Shown here in pieces: positions 1 through 8,730 of a stretch of DNA of 64,000 nt. The DNA comes from Arthrobacter sp. zg-Y844 (GTDB lineage Bacteria > Actinomycetota > Actinomycetes > Actinomycetales > Micrococcaceae), in assembly GCF_024385465.1 (NCBI RefSeq), contig NZ_JANFLS010000002.1, positions 887,216 through 951,215 of the forward strand, written 5' to 3'. Positions within the stretch are counted from its first letter, which is position 1. Each line of letters starts with the position of its first letter. The translations under genes and the position numbers were made by a program. Below the pieces are notes generated by a model. The model was given only the letters and a program-made list of their open reading frames with translations. It had not been told where the DNA came from and searched no databases.

Positions 1-85
1 GGCACCCTAACCACCTTCCCTGGAGCGGTTTTCGGTTCGCCTAGACTGGGTGGCAGGACCCTGACCCCCACCGAAGCGGAACCCG

Positions 86-565
86 ATGAAAAAGACGCTC
101 ACGCTGCTCTCTGCCGCGGCCCTGATCCTGGCGGCAGCCGGATGCTCCACCGGCACCGCGGAGGACGGGGATTCCCCGTCCGCTACGCAGTCCGCATCCC
201 CCACCCCGACGCCTACGGAGTCTCCCGTTGCCCTCGCGGACGGATTCCCGTCCGACCTCATCCCGGTGATGGAGGGCGCAGAGCTTCTTTCGAGCAGCGT
301 GGACCGGGCGAACGGCACGCTCACCGCCGTATTAGTGGAGTCCTCGGATGCTCCCGCAGCCGAGATCCTCGCCTTTTACGATGCCAAGCTGGTTGCCCAG
401 GGTTTCACTGCAGCCGAAGCGGCCACCGGTTCCCCGTCCTCGCGCGACTACGTGCGCACCGGCGCCAGTGAACCCGAGACGGTCAACATCACGGCGATTA
501 CCAAGGAGGGCGGCCCGGCGACGGTGACTGTCGGCGCCACGGTCCTCGCAGAAACGGTGAAATAA
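86..565 (+). CDS. Small secreted lipoprotein of unknown function
   Basis: A 159-residue protein with a lipoprotein signal peptide: Lys-Lys at the N terminus, a hydrophobic stretch, and the lipobox LAAAGC around residues 16-21, so the mature protein would be lipid-anchored at the Cys. A Ser/Thr/Pro-rich linker follows (about residues 25-50), then a compact domain of about 110 residues without a motif I recognise. Its stop is directly followed by the prenyl synthase start, so the two are probably co-transcribed. Function is unknown. Confidence 0.85.
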   Translation: MKKTLTLLSAAALILAAAGCSTGTAEDGDSPSATQSASPTPTPTESPVALADGFPSDLIPVMEGAELLSSSVDRANGTLTAVLVESSDAPAAEILAFYDAKLVAQGFTAAEAATGSPSSRDYVRTGASEPETVNITAITKEGGPATVTVGATVLAETVK

Positions 566-567
566 CA

Positions 568-1668
568 GTGTCTCCCACCCCGGCCGAATCCGCGCAGGAG
601 GAGCAGGCCGCATACCGAGACCTGTTGGGCACGGAACTCGAGGATTTCCTGGCAGTCCAGCACTCGGTGCTCGCCGAGGTCTCCCGCGAGGCGCTTCCCC
701 TTTTGGACGCCGTTCACAACCTTGCCCGCGGAGGGAAGCGCCTGCGGGCCCTCCTTGCTTACTGGGGATGGCGCGGCGCCGGAGGAACTCCCCTGCATCC
801 GGAAGCCGTCCGGGCCGGCGTCGCACTGGAACTGTTCCAGAGTGCGGCACTGATCCACGACGACATCATTGACCGGTCCGACACCCGCCGGGGCGGGCCA
901 AGCGTTCACCGCACCTTCTCGATGGCGCATGCGGACGCCAACTGGCACCTGGACGGATTCCATTTCGGTTCATCGGCCGGAATCCTTGCCGGCGATCTTT
1001 GCCTGTCGCTCAGCGAGGAAATGTTTTCCGCCGTGGGTCCGCGCGCGGCGCACGGCACCGAAGCGCGGCGCATCTTCAACCGCATGCGCACAGAGGTCAT
1101 GGCCGGGCAGTACCTTGACATCCTCGAAGAGGTTGTCGGTCCGGACTACGACCCCGAGCACGCCGTCGTCCGGGCGTTGAATATCCTGCGCTACAAGGCA
1201 GCGAAGTACACCACCGAGCATCCCCTGACCCTGGGCGGTGCCCTGGCCGGTGCCGGCGCAGAGATCCTGGCGGGCTATTCCCGCTTCTCCCTGCCCCTGG
1301 GGGAAGCGTTCCAGCTGCGGGACGACGTACTGGGTGTGTTCGGAGATCCCCGGACCACCGGCAAGCCGGCGGGAGACGACCTGCGTGAGGGTAAACGCAC
1401 GGTCCTGATTGCCTACGCCCTGTCCAGCGGGAGCGAGAGCGCCCGGAAAGAGATCACGGCCCGGCTCGGGGATCCGGGGCTGGACGACGACGGCGTGGCC
1501 CGGCTGCGCGGAATCATCCTCGACACCGGGGCGCTGGCCGCGACGGAGGAACTCATCTCCAGGCATACCGAAACGGCGTTTTCCGCATTAGCCGCGCTCC
1601 CCCTCGACGGCATCCCCCGGGCCGCCCTGGACGCGTTGGCCCACGCAGCCGTTCGGCGCAGCTCCTAG
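568..1668 (+). CDS. Polyprenyl (geranylgeranyl-type) diphosphate synthase
   Basis: A 366-residue trans-prenyltransferase that condenses isopentenyl diphosphate with allylic diphosphates to supply isoprenoids. The family signatures are visible: GGKR near residues 65-68, the first Asp-rich motif DDIID at 98-102 followed by RRGG, and the second motif RDDVLGVFGD near 251-260, where the usual last Asp is Gly as in many actinobacterial members. Translation starts at a GTG two bases after the lipoprotein stop. Its neighbours (Rv2175c-like protein, Ser/Thr kinase, DAHP synthase) match the order around Rv2173 (idsA2) of M. tuberculosis. Product chain length cannot be read from the sequence. Confidence 0.92.
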   Translation: MSPTPAESAQEEQAAYRDLLGTELEDFLAVQHSVLAEVSREALPLLDAVHNLARGGKRLRALLAYWGWRGAGGTPLHPEAVRAGVALELFQSAALIHDDIIDRSDTRRGGPSVHRTFSMAHADANWHLDGFHFGSSAGILAGDLCLSLSEEMFSAVGPRAAHGTEARRIFNRMRTEVMAGQYLDILEEVVGPDYDPEHAVVRALNILRYKAAKYTTEHPLTLGGALAGAGAEILAGYSRFSLPLGEAFQLRDDVLGVFGDPRTTGKPAGDDLREGKRTVLIAYALSSGSESARKEITARLGDPGLDDDGVARLRGIILDTGALAATEELISRHTETAFSALAALPLDGIPRAALDALAHAAVRRSS

Positions 1669-1701
1669 GGAGCGGCACAGGCAATAGAAAGATTCCAAAC
1701 T

Positions 1702-1741
1702 AATAAGGAGCTGCCAGTCCGGAGACTGGCAGCTCCTTATT
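1702..1741. terminator. Bidirectional terminator between convergent genes
   Basis: A perfect 18-bp stem (1702-1719 with 1724-1741) closes a CGGA tetraloop. The stem ends are A/T rich (AATAAGG...CCTTATT), giving a T-tract-like tail in both directions. It lies between the convergent prenyl synthase and Rv2175c-like genes. Confidence 0.9.
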
Positions 1742-1778
1742 CAGGTGCTGCGTAATTCAGGTGCTGCGTGAGGCGTTG

Positions 1779-2132
1779 CTACCAGCCCAGCGCCTGTGCA
1801 CGGCGGCGGATCTCCGTCTTGCGCCCTTCGCGGAGCGCGTCCACGGGACGGCCGGGCAGCGTGTCGTCGGCCGTGAAGAGCCAGCGGATCATTTCGTCGT
1901 CGTGGAAGCCTGCGTCATTGAGCACCGAAATGGTGCCCTTCAGGCTCTCCAGCACGGCGCCGTCAGCGATAAAGGCAGCCGGGATGCTGCGGATCTTCCG
2001 GTCGCCGAGGCGCACAGCCAGCAGGGCGCGCTCCTCCAGCAGGCTATGCACCTTGTTAATAGGGAGATCGAGTTGTTCAGCCACATCGGGCAGGGTCAGC
2101 CAGTCGGAAACAAGTTCCTCGAGTTCATTCAC
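1779..2132 (-). CDS. Rv2175c-family winged-helix DNA-binding protein
   Basis: A 117-residue protein with an N-terminal helix-turn-helix (WLTLPDVAEQLDLPINKVHSLL, about residues 11-32) and a C-terminal helical part ending RRRAQALGW. The composition and gene position match Rv2175c of M. tuberculosis, a DNA-binding protein reported as a substrate of the adjacent kinase PknL. A PASTA kinase lies 1.7 kb away here, so the same relation is plausible but inferred. Confidence 0.85.
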   Translation of the reverse strand: MNELEELVSDWLTLPDVAEQLDLPINKVHSLLEERALLAVRLGDRKIRSIPAAFIADGAVLESLKGTISVLNDAGFHDDEMIRWLFTADDTLPGRPVDALREGRKTEIRRRAQALGW

Positions 2133-2270
2133 CCTTCAAGGGTGCCACGTCCGGGGCCGCCCGGGCCAGTTTGCCGTTTGACGGCAGAACTGAAACACAA
2201 AAAGCACTACTCGGGTATTGTGCCGGTCTCTGGTTAGTGTAAATTCACATTAGTACCTGTAATCCCATGC

Positions 2271-2311
2271 GTAACTAGCACACCACTAGTCACATAAAGA
2301 ACAGTGGTAAC
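2271..2311 (+). promoter_or_regulatory. Phased GTNAC elements upstream of the LysM gene
   Basis: Three GTAAC/GTCAC pentamers start at 2271, 2289 and 2307, exactly 18 bp apart, and GTAACTAG at 2271 forms an imperfect inverted repeat with CTAGTCAC at 2286-2293. They sit 80-120 bp upstream of the wall hydrolase start in an AT-rich intergenic region. MtrA-type response regulators that control wall hydrolases in actinobacteria recognise GTAAC/GTCAC-like repeats, so this is a candidate site. Binding is inferred. Confidence 0.35.
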
Positions 2312-2389
2312 ACCCGTTCCATTACTTGTTTTTAATCCAAGGATTTGCGGTAAAGGCCGCGGCCAACACAGATGAGGAAACATCACCAT

Positions 2390-3742
2390 ATGAACGCTCA
2401 GTCCACCACGGGAACGCCAGAGGCGCGTCCCGTTGCTACAGGAATACCGCGCAAACTGAGTGTTGCCGTGACGACCGCCGCCATTCCTGCAGTGATGATG
2501 TCCGCCCTGGCTCTTGCCGAGCCGGCCGCCGCTGCCCCCGCCGCACCCCAGAACACCCTGTTTCCCCAGCTCCCCCTGCAGGCCATCAAGAACCTGAACA
2601 CCGGAGCTGCCACCGGAGTTACCGCCTCGCAGCTGGCCACCCAGGTTCCCGCGACGCTGCAGGCGGAGTCGGCTGTTCCTGCCACGCACCGGATCGTTTC
2701 CGGCGACACGGTCAGTTCAATTGCCGCACAGTATGGACTGTCCGTAACGGAACTGCTGCGCGTGAACAACCTGCAGGCGTCCTCGCTGATCTTTGCAGGT
2801 GACGATCTCCGCCTTGGCGGGGCGGCCGCATCCGCTGCCCCCGCTGCCGCTTCCGCTGCCGGCGAAGGCACCTACACGGTGGTCTCCGGGGATACTTTGA
2901 GCGCCATTGCCGGAAAGCACGGCGTCAGCCTCTCCAGCATCCTCGCCGCGAACAGCCTGACCCTCACCTCCGTCATCTACCCGGGCCAGTCGATCCGCAT
3001 CGACGGCCAGGCGCCGGCCGCTCCCACGGCTCCTTCCGGTGTCCAGCCGGCCTCCGGCACCGGCAGCTCGTACACGGTTGCCGCCGGGGATACCCTCAGC
3101 GCAATCGCCGCCAAGCACGGCGTCAGCCTCTCCGGCATCATGGCCGCAAACGGCCTGTCGCAGACCTCGGTAATCCGGCCGGGCCAGAAGATCACCGTCG
3201 ACGGCAGCACCGTCAGTGTCACCGCCTCCGCGCCCGTGGCAGCCGCACCCACGGATCTGGTTCCCAATACCTTCCTGCACTACACCTACCCCGAGCACAC
3301 TGTCGCCGGCGCCAACCTGAACAAGCAGACCCTCAACTCGCTGCCCGTTCCGGACCGTGCGCAGATGCAGCAGATCGTGGCCGACACGGCAGCGCAGATG
3401 GGTGTCGACCCGGCCCTGGCCCAGGCATTCGCCTTCCAGGAATCCGGCTTCGACCAGCGGGCTGTCTCCCCGGCCAATGCCATCGGCACCATGCAGGTCA
3501 TTCCTTCCTCCGGGGAATGGGCTTCGCAGCTGGTAGGACGGCAGCTGAACCTGCTGGATCCGTATGACAATGCCACGGCCGGCGTCGCGATCATCAGCGC
3601 TTTGATCCGCAGCAGCGACAGCCTGGAAACCGCAATCGCGTCCTACTACCAGGGCCAGTACTCGGTGACCACCCACGGCATGTTCGCGGACACCCGCAAC
3701 TATGTCAGTTCCGTGCTTGCCCACCGGGCGTCCTTCCAGTAA
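2390..3742 (+). CDS. Secreted LysM-repeat lytic transglycosylase
   Basis: A 450-residue cell-wall hydrolase. An N-terminal signal sequence (hydrophobic stretch ending near ALAEPAAAAPA) is followed by three LysM peptidoglycan-binding repeats (about residues 99-143, 160-204 and 226-271), each with the xGDTxSxIA core, then a C-terminal SLT transglycosylase domain from about residue 324. Glu351 in FQESGFDQRAVS is the expected catalytic acid, with the family motif IGTMQ just downstream. I chose the ATG at 2390 because GAGGAAA lies 9 bases upstream; an in-frame ATG at 2372 has no such site. Likely role: peptidoglycan turnover during growth or resuscitation. Confidence 0.9.
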   Translation: MNAQSTTGTPEARPVATGIPRKLSVAVTTAAIPAVMMSALALAEPAAAAPAAPQNTLFPQLPLQAIKNLNTGAATGVTASQLATQVPATLQAESAVPATHRIVSGDTVSSIAAQYGLSVTELLRVNNLQASSLIFAGDDLRLGGAAASAAPAAASAAGEGTYTVVSGDTLSAIAGKHGVSLSSILAANSLTLTSVIYPGQSIRIDGQAPAAPTAPSGVQPASGTGSSYTVAAGDTLSAIAAKHGVSLSGIMAANGLSQTSVIRPGQKITVDGSTVSVTASAPVAAAPTDLVPNTFLHYTYPEHTVAGANLNKQTLNSLPVPDRAQMQQIVADTAAQMGVDPALAQAFAFQESGFDQRAVSPANAIGTMQVIPSSGEWASQLVGRQLNLLDPYDNATAGVAIISALIRSSDSLETAIASYYQGQYSVTTHGMFADTRNYVSSVLAHRASFQ

Positions 3743-3765
3743 GGCAATCCAGGAGTGCATCGAAA

Positions 3766-3796
3766 GGGTCCGGATCGGGTGTCGATCCGGACCCTT
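3766..3796 (+). terminator. Hairpin terminator after LysM gene
   Basis: A 12-bp perfect stem (3766-3777 with 3783-3794) around a GGTGT loop, located 24 bp after the LysM gene stop. The T run is only two bases, so efficiency is uncertain. Confidence 0.7.
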
Positions 3797-3822
3797 CCGC
3801 GTACCGCCATTAGGATCGAAGG

Positions 3823-5979
3823 GTGCATGAGCCCGTGAAAGACTCCCTCGTTGAGACGCTGGTCGACGACCGTTACTTCGTCAGGTCCCTGGTGGCGCGC
3901 GGCGGAATGTCCAGTGTTTACCTGGCTACCGACCGCCGTCTGGACCGCGATGTGGCCCTCAAGGTGCTGTACCCGCACCTTGCCGCGGACCGCGGCTTCC
4001 TTCGGCGTTTCGAAAGCGAAGCCAAATCGGCTGCGCGGCTTTCCCACCCCCACGTGGTGGGCGTCCTGGACCAGGGGATCACCGACAGCCTGGCGTACCT
4101 CGTGATGGAGTATGTGCCCGGCCGGACGCTGCGCGGGCTGCTGGACGAGCGCGGTCCCCTCTCGCCGCGCCTGGCGCTGGCACTGATGGATGCGGTGGTT
4201 GAAGGGCTGGCTGCTGCGCACGACGCCGGCCTGGTCCACCGCGACGTCAAGCCGGAGAACGTGCTCCTCGCGGACAACGGCAGGATCAAGATCGCTGACT
4301 TCGGGCTGGCCCGTGCCGTGTCCACCAGCACCAACACCGGCACACTGGTGGGCACCGTCGCCTACCTGGCACCCGAACTGGTTACTGCGGGCGGTGCCGA
4401 CGAACGCAGCGACGTCTATTCAGCCGGCATCATGCTTTATGAAATGCTTACGGGCAGGCAGCCCTTCACGGGAGATTCACCCATCCAGGTGGCCTTTGCG
4501 CATGTCCACTCCTCCGTTCCCGCCCCTTCGGACCTGTGCCCGGGACTGGCTGAGGACCTGGACGAGCTTGTCCGCTGGTGCACCGCCAAGGACCCCGAGG
4601 AACGCCCGGTCAACGGCCGCGCCCTGCTGGGCGAACTGCGGCACATCCGGACCTCCCTCAGCGACGCGGAGCTTGACTTCCGGTGCGCTCCCGGCCCGGG
4701 CAGCCGACCGTCCGACGCCGGCACGCCCACCGAAGCGTTGTCCGGCGCCACGGAGGTCCTCACTGCCGCCGGTGCCGCCACGAGCGTCATCGACACTTCC
4801 GCATTAGGCCCCGGCGATCCCCGCGGGAACCACACCGAGGTCATCCACCGAAACGACAACGCCACCACGGTATTTCCTGCCGGCAGCCGCGGTGCAGCGG
4901 ACGATGGTGGGGACCACGCGGACGGGTACGACGCTGACGGCCCGGACGACGACTATGACGCAGACGCAGACGACGAAGCCGGGCCTGGTGCGAACGCGCG
5001 TCGGCGCCTCGCGCAGCGGGATGAACGCGACCGGCTGCGGCAGAACGACCGTGAAGCGCACCGCCCGCAGTTATCCCTTCGCAGCGGAAAGCCGCGCCGC
5101 CGGGGCATCCTGCTGGCCGTGGTGCTGACGGTACTGCTCGCAGCAGTTGCCTTTGCCGGATGGTTCTTCGGTGCCGGACCCGGCGCCCTGGTCTCCGTAC
5201 CGGACGTGAGCAATGCTTCCGTCGAGGAAGCCGGCACACAGCTGGGCGAGGCAGGCCTGAACTACACCACCGATGAGGTGTTCGACGAAGTGGTTGCCGC
5301 AGGGCTCGCTGTCGGCACCGATCCCGGCGCGGCCCGGGAAATCCGCCGCTTCCAGCCGGTGACGCTGCTCGTCTCCAAGGGACCGCAGCTGTTTTCCGTG
5401 CCCAATGTAGTCCAGCGCACGCTGGAAGCCGCCCGGGCAGACCTTGAGGCGGACGAGCTCACGCTCGGCGCAGTCACGGAGGAGTACAGCGAAAGCATCG
5501 AAGCGGGCAGCATCATCAGCCAGCAGCCGTTGCCGGACACCCTGCTGCGGCTGGGGGCGCCGGTGGACGTCACGGTGTCAAAGGGACCGGCGCCCGTTGA
5601 GGTCCCCGCAGTCGCCGGGCTCGGCGAGGACGCTGCGGTGAAAGCCATTGAAGACGCCGGACTCACGGCTGCCGTGGCTCCGGAAAAAGTGAACAGTCCT
5701 TCCGTCCCGGCGGGCGCGGTTGTCGACCAGACGCCGGCATCCGGGCTGCTCGAGCGGGGCTCCACCGTCACGCTGACCATCTCCCTCGGTCCGCGGATGG
5801 TTGAGGTTCCGAACTATGTGGGCCAGCGCGCCGAGACCGCGCGGGCGGATCTGGAAAGCCGCGGGTTCACGGTCGAGGTGGAGAACCTCCTGGGCGGATT
5901 GCTGGGCCTGGTCCGGGACCAGGAACCGGGCGCAGGTACCGCCCCCGAGGGCTCCACCGTCATCCTGAAGGTGGTGTAG
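3823..5979 (+). CDS. PASTA-domain Ser/Thr protein kinase, PknL/PknB type
   Basis: A 718-residue membrane kinase. The cytoplasmic kinase domain (about 1-275) has the Gly-rich loop RGGMSSVY, the VALK lysine (Lys47), HRDVKPEN (catalytic Asp141), DFG (159-161) and a Thr/Ser-rich activation loop at 168-178. An acidic and then basic low-complexity linker leads to one membrane helix (about 428-450). Four extracellular PASTA repeats start at about 456 and end with the chain; such repeats sense muropeptides or lipid II. Gene order next to an Rv2175c-like gene and DAHP synthase points to the PknL locus, but M. tuberculosis PknL is shorter, to my knowledge without PASTA repeats. The start could also be the in-frame GTG at 3835. 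Confidence 0.93.
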   Translation: MHEPVKDSLVETLVDDRYFVRSLVARGGMSSVYLATDRRLDRDVALKVLYPHLAADRGFLRRFESEAKSAARLSHPHVVGVLDQGITDSLAYLVMEYVPGRTLRGLLDERGPLSPRLALALMDAVVEGLAAAHDAGLVHRDVKPENVLLADNGRIKIADFGLARAVSTSTNTGTLVGTVAYLAPELVTAGGADERSDVYSAGIMLYEMLTGRQPFTGDSPIQVAFAHVHSSVPAPSDLCPGLAEDLDELVRWCTAKDPEERPVNGRALLGELRHIRTSLSDAELDFRCAPGPGSRPSDAGTPTEALSGATEVLTAAGAATSVIDTSALGPGDPRGNHTEVIHRNDNATTVFPAGSRGAADDGGDHADGYDADGPDDDYDADADDEAGPGANARRRLAQRDERDRLRQNDREAHRPQLSLRSGKPRRRGILLAVVLTVLLAAVAFAGWFFGAGPGALVSVPDVSNASVEEAGTQLGEAGLNYTTDEVFDEVVAAGLAVGTDPGAAREIRRFQPVTLLVSKGPQLFSVPNVVQRTLEAARADLEADELTLGAVTEEYSESIEAGSIISQQPLPDTLLRLGAPVDVTVSKGPAPVEVPAVAGLGEDAAVKAIEDAGLTAAVAPEKVNSPSVPAGAVVDQTPASGLLERGSTVTLTISLGPRMVEVPNYVGQRAETARADLESRGFTVEVENLLGGLLGLVRDQEPGAGTAPEGSTVILKVV

Positions 5980-6001
5980 CCCCGGGGCGGCCCTACGCCT
6001 G

Positions 6002-7402
6002 TCAGCTCCTGCGGGAAAGGGCGCCTGCAACCAGGAAGGCCATCTCCAGGGACTGCATATGGTTCAACCGGGGGTCGCAGACGGATTCGTAGCCCTCCAC
6101 GAACGCCTCCTGGTCAATGGGGTCCGCACCGCCCAGGCACTCCGCGACGTCGTCGCCCGTCATTTCCACGTGCAGGCCGCCGGGGAAGGTCCCCAGGGAA
6201 TCGTGCACTTCGAAGAAGCCGCGCACCTCGTCCATCACATCGTCGAAGTTGCGGGTCTTGTAGCCGTTGGGCGAGGTGACGGTGTTGCCGTGCATGGGGT
6301 CCGTTACCCAGAGAACCTGGGCGCCCGAGGCGGTCACCTTCTCCACCAGGGCGGGAAGCTTCTCGCGGATGTTACGGGCACCCATCCGGGTGATGAACGT
6401 CAGCCGCCCGGGTTCCCGGTTCGGATCCAGCTTGTCGATCAGGGCCAAGGCGTCTTCGGCGCTCGTTTTCGGGCCGAGCTTCACGCCAATGGGGTTGCGT
6501 ACCCGGGACAGGAAGTCCACATGCGCGGAATCTAGGTCACGGGTGCGCTCTCCGATCCACAGGAAGTGTCCGGACGTGTCGTACGGCTGGCCGGTCCGGG
6601 AGTCCACCCGGGTCAGGGCCCGTTCGTAGTCCAGGAGCAGCGCCTCGTGGCTGGCGAAGAACTCGACTCGCTTCAGGGCTTCGAAGTCCGCGCCGCAGGC
6701 ATCCATGAAACGTACGGCGCGGTCGATTTCCCGGGCCAGGGATTCATAGCGTGAGTGCGCCGGATTGGACGTAAAACCCTTGTTCCAGTGGTGCACCAGC
6801 CGGAGATCGGCGAAACCGCCCTGCGTGAAGGCGCGGATCAGGTTCAGCGTGGACGCGGACGTATGGTACGCGCGCACCATCCGCGCCGGGTTGTGCCGGC
6901 GTGATTCGGGCGTGAAGTCATAGCCGTTGACCATGTCGCCGCGGTAGGCGGGCAACGTCACGCCGTCACGGGTTTCCTCGTTGGATGAGCGCGGCTTGGC
7001 AAACTGACCGGCCATCCGGCCCATCTTGATCACCGGAACGGACGCACCGTAGGTCAGGACCACAGCCATCTGCAGCAGCGTCCGGACACGGGCGCTGATC
7101 TTGTCCGCGGTGGCCGCTTCGAAGGTCTCGGCGCAGTCGCCGCCCTGCAGGAGGAAGGCACGGCCCTGGGCGGCCTCGGCCAGTCGGCTGCGGAGGACAT
7201 CCACTTCGCCGGCGAAAACCAGCGGAGGAACCATCGAGAGTTCGGCAATGGCCGCGTCATACCCCGGATCGTCCCGCCACGTCGGCTGCTGGGAGATCGG
7301 CAGGGAACGCCAGTTGTCCAACTCGGGGTGGGTCGCGGAAGTGGCCGCCGCGCCCGAGAGCATGGTCGGAATGGACTCGCGGTGTACGGGGGTGTCAGTC
7401 AC
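6002..7402 (-). CDS. aroG: Class II DAHP synthase (shikimate pathway entry)
   Basis: A 466-residue enzyme of the plant-like (type II) family that joins phosphoenolpyruvate and erythrose 4-phosphate to give DAHP, the first step of aromatic amino acid synthesis. Recognisable stretches are the N-terminal WRSLPISQQP, QGGDCAETF, RMAGQFAKPRS, the substrate-binding KPRSS/GDMVNGY region, and the C-terminal GGLHVEMTGDDVAECLGG. It starts at GTG. It is convergent with the kinase gene with only 22 bp between stops. Length matches the family (about 450-470). Confidence 0.95.
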   Translation of the reverse strand: MTDTPVHRESIPTMLSGAAATSATHPELDNWRSLPISQQPTWRDDPGYDAAIAELSMVPPLVFAGEVDVLRSRLAEAAQGRAFLLQGGDCAETFEAATADKISARVRTLLQMAVVLTYGASVPVIKMGRMAGQFAKPRSSNEETRDGVTLPAYRGDMVNGYDFTPESRRHNPARMVRAYHTSASTLNLIRAFTQGGFADLRLVHHWNKGFTSNPAHSRYESLAREIDRAVRFMDACGADFEALKRVEFFASHEALLLDYERALTRVDSRTGQPYDTSGHFLWIGERTRDLDSAHVDFLSRVRNPIGVKLGPKTSAEDALALIDKLDPNREPGRLTFITRMGARNIREKLPALVEKVTASGAQVLWVTDPMHGNTVTSPNGYKTRNFDDVMDEVRGFFEVHDSLGTFPGGLHVEMTGDDVAECLGGADPIDQEAFVEGYESVCDPRLNHMQSLEMAFLVAGALSRRS

Positions 7403-7504
7403 GGATTAAATCCTACTAGTTGCCCGGCTGGAGCGAACAACGCCGTCACAAACGCTGCCGGAGCCCGCAACACATGCACGGTCCCGCCATCCCCCGAGGG
7501 GAAG

Positions 7505-8560
7505 CTAGGCGGTGTGGGAGCGCGGGTCTGCGTCGCGGTCAGCGGCCGGGCGGGCACCGCCGGTTTCGACACCGCTGCGTTCGTCGGCATCCGTCCGGGC
7601 AGCGCGGGAACCATTGGCCCCGGGCATCCGGCCACGGAACTTCGGGCGCCGTTTGTTTCCGGCTTCGCCCGCGGCGTCACCCGCTTCGGCTGCAGCCGGC
7701 TTCGAGGATTTTCGGATCCCCTTCGCCGCGCTCGTACCGATGACGGTCACGGCGCCGGGCAGTTTGCCGCCCGCTTCGGCAGGCAGTTCCGAACCGCCGG
7801 CCGGGGGCACTGCACCGGAATCGGATCCGGTGGAAAGGCGGACAGCCGCGCTGCGTGCCTGTGCGGCCTTGACGCCCTTCTTAGCGGCCATCTTTTCCTT
7901 GACGGTGCTGGCGTATACATCCACGTATTCCTGGCCGGAAAGGCGCATGAGTTCATACATGATCTCGTCGGTCACGGAGCGCTGGATAAAGCGGTCGTTC
8001 TCCAGCCCGGCGTACCGCGAGAAGTCCAGCGGTTGGCCGACGATGATGCCGATCCGGCGGATATTGGGAATCCGCCGGCCGATGGGCTGGACCTTGTCGG
8101 TTCCGATCATCGCAACGGGGATGACGGGAACGCCGGTAGAGAGCACCAGCTTGGCTACACCGGTCTTGCCGCGGTACAGCCGCCCGTCCGGGCTGCGGGT
8201 ACCTTCCGGGTAAATACCCAGCAGGCCGCCGTTTTCCAGGACATCGACGCCTGCCTTGAGGGAGGAAGCGGACGCTGCTCCGCCCGAGCGGTCCATCGGC
8301 AGCTGGTTCGCGAGCCGGAAGAAGGTTGCGGTGAGCTTGCCCTTGATGCCTTTGCCGTTGAAATAATCGCTCTTCGCGAGGAAGCTCACCGGCCGGGGTA
8401 CGGCCAGCGGAAGGAAAATCGAGTCGGAAAACGAAAGGTGATTGCTCACCAGGACGGCAGGCCCGGATTCGGGGATGTTATCCATTCCCTTGACCCAAGG
8501 CCTGAAGAGAAGATTTACCACCGGCCCGATGAATATAGTCTTCATCACCCAATAGAACAC
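7505..8560 (-). CDS. PlsC-type 1-acylglycerol-3-phosphate acyltransferase
   Basis: A 351-residue lysophospholipid acyltransferase. It has the HX4D catalytic motif in SNHLSFSDS, the second motif YPEGTRSPDG, and a hydrophobic N terminus, so it likely acts at the membrane in phosphatidic acid synthesis. The reading frame is open further upstream to 8701, but AGGAGA lies about 9 bases before the GTG at 8560, and residues upstream do not resemble the family. The last 120 or so residues are an Ala/Gly/Arg-rich disordered tail (KKGVKAAQARS onward) that is not part of the catalytic fold. Confidence 0.88.
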   Translation of the reverse strand: MFYWVMKTIFIGPVVNLLFRPWVKGMDNIPESGPAVLVSNHLSFSDSIFLPLAVPRPVSFLAKSDYFNGKGIKGKLTATFFRLANQLPMDRSGGAASASSLKAGVDVLENGGLLGIYPEGTRSPDGRLYRGKTGVAKLVLSTGVPVIPVAMIGTDKVQPIGRRIPNIRRIGIIVGQPLDFSRYAGLENDRFIQRSVTDEIMYELMRLSGQEYVDVYASTVKEKMAAKKGVKAAQARSAAVRLSTGSDSGAVPPAGGSELPAEAGGKLPGAVTVIGTSAAKGIRKSSKPAAAEAGDAAGEAGNKRRPKFRGRMPGANGSRAARTDADERSGVETGGARPAADRDADPRSHTA

Positions 8561-8730
8561 GCGGCTTGATCTCCTGTCCGGACAAGACAATAACGGGGGG
8601 ACCCGTTTGGTTCCCCAGACTCTACTGTATGCGCGCTTATCCCCGCTGGTGAATTTGGCGCGTGCCGGGGTTCCCGGGAGTTTCCCCCCTTCAGGGTCCA
8701 AAAAGGCCCCTCTAATGCAACCATAGACAC

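Noticed and set aside
2133..2389. c-di-AMP (ydaO) riboswitch upstream of the LysM gene
   Set aside because: Such riboswitches precede some actinobacterial wall hydrolases, but I could not find the conserved core here.
2717..3760. Minus-strand frame opposite the LysM gene
   Set aside because: It is antisense to LysM repeats and its own repeats only mirror the DNA repeats.
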